Assembly (NCBI GenBank): GCA_031292355.1
Contig: JARLHI010000060.1
Location: 124,001-188,000 of the forward strand
Direction: 5' to 3'
From: Candidatus Obscuribacterales bacterium
GTDB taxonomy: Bacteria; Cyanobacteriota; Vampirovibrionia; Obscuribacterales; Obscuribacteraceae
Length of the DNA: 64,000 nt
How positions within the stretch are numbered: the first letter of the stretch is position 1; every line of letters starts with the position of its first letter. A program made the position numbers and the translations under genes. Of this stretch, positions 24,352-30,569 are shown in pieces. The notes beneath the pieces were generated by a model, which worked only from the letters and a program-made list of their open reading frames with translations, searched no databases and was not told the origin of the DNA.

Positions 24352-25449
24352 ATGGTATCTCAACCCCAAAGTAAAACAGGCATAGTTAAGCACTTAACTA
24401 ACTTTATCGAGAGCCGCTTGCCGCTTGAGGAAATGCGTCATCTCGCCGAGAAGAAGCTCATTCCACAGCACAAACATTCAGTCTGGTATTACCTTGGTGG
24501 CATCGCCGGTATGCTCATAGGTATCCAAATACTCAGTGGCATGCTCCTGATGGTTTACTACGTTCCTGAGATAAGTGCCGCTCACGCCAGTATTCTGAAA
24601 ATCAATTCGCAGGTCAACTTCGGTTGGTTTATGCGCTCGCTGCACAGTTGGGGAGCGAATTTATTGATTCTCGCTCTTTTTGTACATTTGTTCAGCACCT
24701 ATTTTATGAAGGCTTATCGTAAGCCAAGAGAGTTGACCTGGTGGTCTGGGTTGATATTGATGGTTGTTAGCCTGGGTTTCGGTTTTACAGGATATCTTTT
24801 ACCTTGGGATGATGTTTCCTTTTTCGCCACTAAAATTGGTTTGGATGTGGCCTCTAAAATGCCACTACTGGGCAGCGCAGTGGCTTATATGCTGCGAGGT
24901 GGAGACACCATCTCACAGGCGACAATTTCTCGTTTCTTTGTTATCCACGTCGCTGTACTGCCTGCTTTGTTGATCGGTTTGCTTGGTGGTCATCTGTTTC
25001 TGGTGCAAGTGCATGGTGTTTCTGAACCGGATGTATTCAAAAAATTGCCACCAGAGAAAAAGACTTACGAAAAGTTCTTTCCGGTATTTTTTCTTAAAGA
25101 TATTCTGGTCTGGATTCTTGCCCTCAATGTCTTATTTGGTCTGACCGTGTTCTTTCCTTGGAGCCTCGGTCCAGAAGCAGACCCATTTGCGGCTGCTCCC
25201 ATGGGTATTAAACCGGAATGGTATTTTTTGGCTCCGTTTCAAATGCTGAAACTTGTTCCACCAATGATTGGACCAATTGAAGGCGAGCTGGTTGGTATGA
25301 TCATCATGGTTTGTATTGCTCTTGGTTTTGTCATCGTGCCATTTTTCGATACGGGGTTGTCTAAGATAAAGTCTCGTGTTGCCACCGCATTTGGTGTATT
25401 TGTCTTGTTATCGCTAGTATTGTTCAGTCTCTGGGGAGCCCTGTCATGA
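24352..25449 (+). CDS. Cytochrome b, fused b6 plus subunit IV type
   Basis: A 365-residue integral membrane protein. The b6 part has the haem-ligand pairs His98/His112 (13 residues between) and His199/His214 (14 between); the 14-residue spacing is the b6f-type mark. GYLLPWDD at 148-154 is the Qo-side cd region. The C-terminal part has GIKPEWYFLAPFQML with PEWY at 288-291 and three helices, as in subunit IV. The residue aligned with Cys35 of b6, which binds haem c-n, is Tyr47 here. The complex should oxidise quinol and reduce a c-type haem. It overlaps the next gene by four bases (ATGA). Confidence 0.93.
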   Translation: MVSQPQSKTGIVKHLTNFIESRLPLEEMRHLAEKKLIPQHKHSVWYYLGGIAGMLIGIQILSGMLLMVYYVPEISAAHASILKINSQVNFGWFMRSLHSWGANLLILALFVHLFSTYFMKAYRKPRELTWWSGLILMVVSLGFGFTGYLLPWDDVSFFATKIGLDVASKMPLLGSAVAYMLRGGDTISQATISRFFVIHVAVLPALLIGLLGGHLFLVQVHGVSEPDVFKKLPPEKKTYEKFFPVFFLKDILVWILALNVLFGLTVFFPWSLGPEADPFAAAPMGIKPEWYFLAPFQMLKLVPPMIGPIEGELVGMIIMVCIALGFVIVPFFDTGLSKIKSRVATAFGVFVLLSLVLFSLWGALS

Positions 25450-26813
25450 ATTATCCGTTATGGGTTGTGCCGTACTTGGGCGGCTCTTGGGTTATCGGCA
25501 TAATTTCTATTATTCATATTTTCATTTCGCACTTTGCTGTCGGTGGTGGCATATTTCTTGCGCTTGCCGAACAAATGGCCTATACGCGCAAAGACGAACG
25601 TATCTACGATTTTCTTAAACAACACTCTCGCTTTTTTGTACTCGTTACAACGGTGGCCGGAGCGGTTACTGGCGTTGGTATCTGGTTTTCAGTCAGCCTC
25701 GTCAGTCCAGACGGTCTTGCCTCTTTAATTCAGAGTTTTACTCTGGCATGGGCTGAGGAGTATCTTTTCTTCGCCGCGGAGCTTGCAACAGCGTTTGCTT
25801 ACTACTACACCTGGGATCGCATTTCACGCGAACAGCATCTGCTTCTAGCCAGGCTTTACATGGCTTTCTCCATTTTCACTCTAGTCATCATCAATGGCAT
25901 TTTGACCTTCATGCTCACTCCTGGGAAGTGGCTCACATCTCACTATTGGTTTGATGGTGTTTTCAACGCTACCTATTTCCCATCTTTGGTTATTCGTCTT
26001 TTGATTATGGTGGCAATCGCCGGGATGTATGCTCTTGTGACGTCTTCGCGTATTAAAGAGCCGAAGTTCCGCGCATTTATGGTGCGTTATTGTGCGAAGT
26101 GGCTACTTCCTGTGTTTTTGCTGGGACCAATAGCCATGATCTGGTTTTTGAGTCAAATTCCCAACGCCGCTGTAACTACGATTTTTACTGGTATTCAAGC
26201 TTCCGGTGTCGGTAATTTTTCAATTCTCGCCAGAGCACTGTATCTAAGCATGGTGCTTTCTGGAACAGTCTTGCTATTTGCTTTTTTTGGACCATTTCTG
26301 AATCCTAAAGCTTTCACCTTTAGAATTGCTATGTTGTTCATGGTTTGCGGATTAGCTGTCACTGGCACCACTGAGTGGATGCGCGAGATGTTACGTAAAC
26401 CGTATGTTGTGTACAACTACATCTATTCCAATGGCATTCACAAAGCAGATATCGATGAGATAACGCGGGATGGATTTTTGCACAAAGGTAAGTGGGCAAG
26501 TGCCATGGCAAAATCAGCACATTCTGATACCGAGCGCGGTGAACTTGTTTTTCGGGGTGAATGCATGGCCTGCCATACAACGACCGGCTATAGGAGCATG
26601 AAAAAACTTCTGGGGACTCGAGATGAAGAAGCAATTGGCAATTTCCTAAGCATGCTAAAAGAGACCGATCCCAAGAGAAATAATTACTCAGGCATCATGC
26701 CGCCTCTGGCCGCAAATGATGAGGAAGTTAAGAATCTTGCTACGTATTTGTCCACTATCAATGAAAACGAGCGAAATGAAGCCACTAAACTGGGAGCATT
26801 ACCGGCAAAGTAG
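25446..26813 (+). CDS. CydA-like membrane protein fused to a C-terminal cytochrome c domain
   Basis: A 455-residue protein. Residues 1-325 hold about nine membrane helices with SIIHIFISHFAVGGGIFLALAEQ, TGVGIWFSV and EEYLFFAAELATAF, a pattern close to cytochrome bd subunit I without its long Q-loop. The last 110 residues form a mono-haem cytochrome c domain with CMACH at 373-377 and a probable Met ligand in YSGIMPPLA. In this operon it is the only c-type cytochrome, so it may replace cytochrome c1/f as the acceptor of Rieske electrons. Coupled to the cytochrome b gene by ATGA. Whether the membrane part binds haem b is undetermined. Confidence 0.85.
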   Translation: MNYPLWVVPYLGGSWVIGIISIIHIFISHFAVGGGIFLALAEQMAYTRKDERIYDFLKQHSRFFVLVTTVAGAVTGVGIWFSVSLVSPDGLASLIQSFTLAWAEEYLFFAAELATAFAYYYTWDRISREQHLLLARLYMAFSIFTLVIINGILTFMLTPGKWLTSHYWFDGVFNATYFPSLVIRLLIMVAIAGMYALVTSSRIKEPKFRAFMVRYCAKWLLPVFLLGPIAMIWFLSQIPNAAVTTIFTGIQASGVGNFSILARALYLSMVLSGTVLLFAFFGPFLNPKAFTFRIAMLFMVCGLAVTGTTEWMREMLRKPYVVYNYIYSNGIHKADIDEITRDGFLHKGKWASAMAKSAHSDTERGELVFRGECMACHTTTGYRSMKKLLGTRDEEAIGNFLSMLKETDPKRNNYSGIMPPLAANDEEVKNLATYLSTINENERNEATKLGALPAK

Positions 26814-27030
26814 TCTTGGCTCAGCAGTTGTAAGTTAACTGAGAATGTCATTCTTCTACGTTCTTTAAGTGGGTTTGAGATTAGGTAGTACTGCTTTCGA
26901 TACGAAGGCACCTTTCTTGCCAGGCTTTGGATAACGTTTCGAGGTTCCGGAGACCGTCGGGCCAACAGTTGCTGAGTTGGTCGCTACAGGCATTCTTGCG
27001 TGGTTGGTCTTCGTATTAAGTCATACTTAC

Positions 27031-27060
27031 TTGATGGTGCATGAATGGATTCATTATAAT
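27031..27060 (+). promoter_or_regulatory. Candidate sigma-70-type promoter
   Basis: TTGATG at 27031-27036 and a perfect TATAAT at 27055-27060 are separated by 18 bases. The pair lies 36 bases before the ATG of the secreted protein at 27096, fitting transcription start and a short leader. The rest of the 282-base gap after the cytochrome operon shows no gene. Confidence 0.55.
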
Positions 27061-27095
27061 AGCTGTCACTTGGAAACGAGCTAAAGTCTTTCACG

Positions 27096-28157
27096 ATGCG
27101 CAAGGGTTCGAAATTTTCAGCAAAGAATCCAATCTCGAAAGTGCCCCTGATTTGGTGTACTGCAACTTTGTTTTTGTCTTTTGTTTGCAACGCTTTGATT
27201 GCTCCTGCAGCATTCTCTGCGGATAAAAACCGAAATTATGTCACCAAGCCTGACGCTGAATTTGGCTACAATCATTTGTCGATACCGACTGCCGTTCAGA
27301 TTTCCGTCGTTTTCAAAACGCCTATAGATAGCCGTAAGACGCTCGATGGAGCAAAAATAGAAGCTCTTTTGAAAGAGGACCTGGTGGTGGGTGACACGGT
27401 GGTGGCTCCGCAAGGATCTCGGATCGTTGGGCATGTCGAGTATATAAGGCATGCTCGACGCATGACTGAAGCTACTTTATCCAACCATGGGCGCTTCAAA
27501 CAAGGGGCTGCCCTGAAAGTTATTTTTACTAAAATTGTCACCACCGATGGTGAAACACTTTATGTCCTTGGTCGGTTGAGTCAGCAAAGTGCCACGCTTT
27601 CGATTGACGGTGGTCGTTTTGATAGAGAGGTCTCAATTAACAAAGACGGCGCTTTTGATCGCGCTGAAGAAGTCCTGACTTCGGGAGATAAAGTGTTGTC
27701 CAACTTGATCGGGCAGGGCGTAGGCACTGTTTTGACTCCTTTGGGGTCTGTTGCGAGCTTTGGAGCTTTACCTGTCGTCATGGGGATTTTGGGAGCTGCC
27801 GAACCATCGCTTATGACGAACAAACCAGTCATCATGGACGACAAACATGTAAGAGTCAAAGGATTTACTTTAGGAGTAGTTGAGTCGTTGCCTGGCGGTC
27901 AATTGATGGTGCCATTCATCATCAAGGGGTCCGAACTGAGAATAAAGCAGGGTGATGAATATCTGGTCCAGGTGCACTCTCCCTATTCGCCAAAGGAAAA
28001 GCTGACAGCTCAAATGCAAACGCAGAAAGTCAATGGCGAGATTTCGCGGCCAGCGCCAAGTCATGAAGAACTGAAAGTTCTTGGTGAGATTCGACACGAA
28101 GCACCTCCCGCTCGGTCTGGATTGACTGCTCCTTTGCCTGGCGCAAACGTACATTAG
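27096..28157 (+). CDS. Secreted protein of unknown function, TrbI-like beta-domain features
   Basis: A 353-residue protein with a signal peptide (hydrophobic TATLFLSFVCNALIAPAAFSA, cleavage near residue 42). The mature part is beta-rich: PTAVQISVVFKTPIDSRKTLDG, VGDTVVAPQGSRIVGHVEYIRHARR, and ALKVIFTKIVTTDGETLYVLGRL. This 'high-level promise, then limit on range' pattern of a variable coating value resembles the TrbI/VirB10 or SLBB-like beta barrels, but I cannot confirm homology. A Gly-rich stretch near 205-235 (GQGVGTVLTPLGSVASFGALPVVMG region) looks amphipathic. It has its own likely promoter at 27031-27060. Function unknown; exported location is well supported. Confidence 0.62.
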   Translation: MRKGSKFSAKNPISKVPLIWCTATLFLSFVCNALIAPAAFSADKNRNYVTKPDAEFGYNHLSIPTAVQISVVFKTPIDSRKTLDGAKIEALLKEDLVVGDTVVAPQGSRIVGHVEYIRHARRMTEATLSNHGRFKQGAALKVIFTKIVTTDGETLYVLGRLSQQSATLSIDGGRFDREVSINKDGAFDRAEEVLTSGDKVLSNLIGQGVGTVLTPLGSVASFGALPVVMGILGAAEPSLMTNKPVIMDDKHVRVKGFTLGVVESLPGGQLMVPFIIKGSELRIKQGDEYLVQVHSPYSPKEKLTAQMQTQKVNGEISRPAPSHEELKVLGEIRHEAPPARSGLTAPLPGANVH

Positions 28158-28479
28158 CATTAGATTTTAGTGCAGGCAGAGGTCAGTCTAGCCTGGTATC
28201 GAATGCGGTGCCCGCGATTTCAAAAGTATAACTTTCCAAGACAGAAGAACTCACCGTGATTCGATTGTGAAGTAATATCAAATGCCCTGACAGTACTGTA
28301 TTGGGCCTTTGAACTGTTGACTATGAGCCTGCACAGTGCCTCTATTGTTGATTTTGAAGGCTTGCATATTGAATATGAAAGCCTGAACTGCAAATCCAAA
28401 GATGATGATGCAAATTTTGCTTCAGCTAAGTGCGCTGGTAGACTAGGCATTGTCAATTATTTGTGAGGTTCTATTTTCT
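28158..28479. other. Intergenic region before the Ala/Lys-rich secreted protein
   Basis: No coding frame of note is seen on either strand. The region holds one long imperfect inverted repeat (28358-28384, listed separately). A GAGG at 28464-28467 precedes the next start by 12 bases. No convincing promoter pair was found. Confidence 0.45.
28358..28384 (+). repeat. 27-bp inverted repeat, operator- or hairpin-like
   Basis: Two nested 6-bp arm pairs, AGGCTT/AAGCCT outside and CATATT/AATATG inside, are separated by single unpaired bases around a one-base centre. As DNA this is a good binding site for a dimeric regulator; as RNA it would form an 11-bp interrupted stem with a three-base loop. It lies about 95 bases before the start of the secreted protein at 28480. 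Confidence 0.5.
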
Positions 28480-28791
28480 ATGATCAAGTCTCTTTCGCGC
28501 ATTGCTTTAGTTCTCGCTTTGGCCACCATCACTTTGCCATCTTTTGCAAAGGATGCAGCCGAAACTCAAGCAGCCGCTGACACTGAAGCATCGAAAGCAG
28601 CAGTTAAAGCCAATGCAGCTGCTAACGAAGCTGTCACTGCTGGATCCGCTGTAGCTGACGGTGAAGGCAATCGCGCTGCAAAGCACGCTAAAAAAGCCGC
28701 TCAAGAACAAAAAGAGGCCAACAAAAAGGCTGATAAAGCTGCAAGCTTGCAAACCAAAGCTGACGACAAGGCTGTAAAAGAAGCCAAGTAA
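28480..28791 (+). CDS. Small secreted Ala/Lys-rich protein
   Basis: A 103-residue product from ATG 28480; a TTG at 28450 would add ten residues before the signal peptide and is less likely. The signal peptide MIKSLSRIALVLALATITLPSFA is followed by about 80 residues made of Ala, Lys, Glu, Asp and Gln in helical repeats (ETQAAADTEASKAAVKANAAA, then KKAAQEQKEANKKADKAASL). It resembles no enzyme; such alanine-rich helices occur in surface and stress proteins. A strong terminator follows 25 bases after the stop, so it is probably a single-gene unit. Confidence 0.7.
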   Translation: MIKSLSRIALVLALATITLPSFAKDAAETQAAADTEASKAAVKANAAANEAVTAGSAVADGEGNRAAKHAKKAAQEQKEANKKADKAASLQTKADDKAVKEAK

Positions 28792-28816
28792 TCGGCTGAT
28801 AGAAATGCTCGAATGC

Positions 28817-28850
28817 AAAGCCGTTGCCTCCTTGCGGGGCGACGGCTTTT
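28817..28850 (+). terminator. Rho-independent terminator
   Basis: The arms AAAGCCGTTGCC and GGCGACGGCTTTT can pair over 11-12 bp with one G-T wobble around a short loop, and the T run closes the right arm. It directly follows the small secreted protein gene. Confidence 0.85.
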
Positions 28851-28945
28851 GCTTACAGGCTGGAACTAATCTTGCTGAGTCGAGTCTATTGTTCTGGAAT
28901 ACTTCGAGCGAATATTACAGCACCAGATTTTGACAGGAAAGATAT

Positions 28946-29212
28946 ATGAAAAAGTTGTTTTTTGCGGCCGGTATTGGTTGTATTCTTGGCTTATTGTTCG
29001 CACCTCGCAAAGGCACTGAGTTGAGAGAGGATTTACGCAAGCGCCTGGAAAAATTGCAAGAGAAAATCGAAGAGCAACGCTGTGAGTTGAAAGAAGAAAC
29101 TGCGGATAACTTCTCACGTGCAAATGCTGCAATCGCTAAAGCCGGCAGTTCCGCATGTGAGGCTTTTACAAAATTGGACAAAAATCTCCACGAGATCTTC
29201 AGTAAGGTCTAA
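28946..29212 (+). CDS. YtxH-like domain protein
   Basis: An 88-residue protein. The N-terminus MKKLFFAAGIGCILGLLFAPRKGTELR matches the YtxH pattern of a glycine-containing membrane helix followed by the hallmark LFAPRKG. The rest is a charged amphipathic helix (RKRLEKLQEKIEEQRCELKEE). YtxH proteins are small membrane-associated proteins, often stress-induced, without known biochemical function. The stop codon overlaps the open frame of the phosphatase-like gene downstream, so translational coupling between the two is possible. Confidence 0.8.
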   Translation: MKKLFFAAGIGCILGLLFAPRKGTELREDLRKRLEKLQEKIEEQRCELKEETADNFSRANAAIAKAGSSACEAFTKLDKNLHEIFSKV

Positions 29213-29217
29213 GCGAA

Positions 29218-29568
29218 ATTTCCATCGATACCACTAACGCCACCAAAGTTTTATTTGTATGCAGCCGCAATCGGTGGCGCAGTCTTACAGCTGAGAAAAT
29301 ATTTTCCGGTTCGGCGAATTTTCAAATTCGTTCAGTCGGCACTGCAGATAATGCTCGAATTCGAGTTTCAGCCGGACATATTGGCTGGGCAGACTGGATC
29401 TTCGTGATGGAAAGGAAACATGAGCAAGCGTTGCGGCGCAAATACTCGGACGAAGTTCAGTCAAAGAAGATAGTTTGTTTGCATATAGAAGATCAGTTTC
29501 AGTTTATGGATGCAGAACTGATTGCCATTCTGCGCTCTCGAGTGAGCGAATATTTGTTGATCGAATAA
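29218..29568 (+). CDS. Low-molecular-weight tyrosine phosphatase-like protein without a standard start codon
   Basis: The frame is open from 29206 to the TAA at 29566-29568 and has no ATG, GTG, TTG or CTG before the active-site loop. Starting at ATT 29218 (AAGG 10 bases upstream) or ATC 29224 gives about 115 residues. The protein reads KVLFVCSRNRWRSLTAEKIF, then RSVGTADNARIRVS, IGWADWIFVMERKHEQALR and FQFMDAELIAIL, matching a short LMW-PTP-like family throughout. The catalytic Cys and Arg of C-x5-R are present; the usual Pro after Arg-Ser is Leu. It could use a rare start, be coupled to the YtxH gene, or be a recently silenced gene. The frame is otherwise intact. Confidence 0.72.
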   Translation: MSIDTTNATKVLFVCSRNRWRSLTAEKIFSGSANFQIRSVGTADNARIRVSAGHIGWADWIFVMERKHEQALRRKYSDEVQSKKIVCLHIEDQFQFMDAELIAILRSRVSEYLLIE

Positions 29569-29569
29569 A

Positions 29570-30532
29570 TCAGCTATTTTGGTCACGAATCATGTGTACA
29601 CGTTGCTCGAGCGCAACGGCTTCAATCTCTCGATTGGTTTTCCTTAACAGACCCGCATAATTTTCCAAACAGGCTGCCACGTTTGCGTGATCAGGACCAA
29701 GTGTGCTTTCCCAGATTTCAATGGCACGTGCGTAAAGCGATTCTGCTCGGTTGAATTTTCCGTGCCGGTGATACAACATGCCCAGATTGTTCAGGCTTTC
29801 GGCTACTTTGGGATGCTCGGGGCTAAACGCCCTTTCTCTGATGTTGAGGGCTTTGCGATAAGATGATTCGGCCTTATTAAATTGTTCGCTCTCCGCAAAT
29901 AAATTGCCAAGATTGTTCAAAGTGGTGGCAAGTATTGGACTGTCTGAACCAAGTAATTTTTCTTGAATTTTCACGACTTTCTCGTAAATTGATTCAGCGT
30001 CCTTCAACCTTCCCTGGTCACAATAGAGCAAAGCCAGGCTGTTCAGGGCTGTTGCGACCTCGGCATGGTCGCTGCCCAGCTGCGACTCTTTTATTTTGAT
30101 TGCTTTCAAATAGAGTGGCTCTGCTTTATCAAAAAGATGCATCACTCGATATAATTCAGCCAGATTATGCTGACCTGAGGCCACGCTCAAATGTTCTGCC
30201 CCCAGAGCTCTTTCTTGCATTGGCAGGGCGCGCTTAAAAAGCGGCTCAGCAGCAACATAGTTTCCCTCGGCGAGATAAGTCCGGGCGAGATTATTTAGTG
30301 CCTCGGCGGTATCTTCATGGTCAACGGCCAGGAGCTTTTCTCTGATGTCTAGTGCCTTTTGAAAAAGTGACCTGGCTTCGTCAAAGCGGCTGCCTTCGTA
30401 AAGAGAGACTCCGACGAATGTCAGATAATCAGCAAAAGCAACCGTGTCGCCTCCCAAAACCGCCTCTTTTTGCGGCAATGCCTGTAACCGAATATCTGTT
30501 TCGGTCATTTTTTTGGAAGGTCGACGCGGCAT
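29570..30532 (-). CDS. Tetratricopeptide repeat protein (kinesin-light-chain type repeats)
   Basis: A 320-residue protein built of about six 42-residue repeats of the TPR_10/12 type: the unit pattern is ALNNLARTYLAEGNYVAAEP, then a linker ending in LG..H..VA (for example LGSDHAEVATALNSLALLY, LGSDSPILATTLNNLGNLF, LGPDHANVAACLENYAGLL). No signal peptide or membrane segment is present, so it is a cytosolic scaffold for protein-protein contacts. AAGGAC lies 9 bases before the start. It lies 25 bases downstream of ppdK on the same strand and is probably co-transcribed with it. Confidence 0.88.
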   Translation of the reverse strand: MPRRPSKKMTETDIRLQALPQKEAVLGGDTVAFADYLTFVGVSLYEGSRFDEARSLFQKALDIREKLLAVDHEDTAEALNNLARTYLAEGNYVAAEPLFKRALPMQERALGAEHLSVASGQHNLAELYRVMHLFDKAEPLYLKAIKIKESQLGSDHAEVATALNSLALLYCDQGRLKDAESIYEKVVKIQEKLLGSDSPILATTLNNLGNLFAESEQFNKAESSYRKALNIRERAFSPEHPKVAESLNNLGMLYHRHGKFNRAESLYARAIEIWESTLGPDHANVAACLENYAGLLRKTNREIEAVALEQRVHMIRDQNS

Positions 30533-30545
30533 TTAGCTTTTGTCC

Positions 30546-30569
30546 TTATTTATCTCGTTATTTATCTCG
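30546..30569 (-). repeat. 12-bp perfect tandem duplication at the ppdK stop codon
   Basis: On the minus strand the unit CGAGATAAATAA is present twice back to back. The first copy encodes the C-terminal Arg-Asp-Lys and the stop of ppdK; the second copy repeats the same codons and a second in-frame stop just beyond. It looks like a replication-slippage duplication that left the protein unchanged. Confidence 0.85.

Noticed and set aside
26814..26860. Possible hairpin CTCAG...CTGAG after the cytochrome operon as a terminator
   Set aside because: The stem is short with mismatches and no T run follows.
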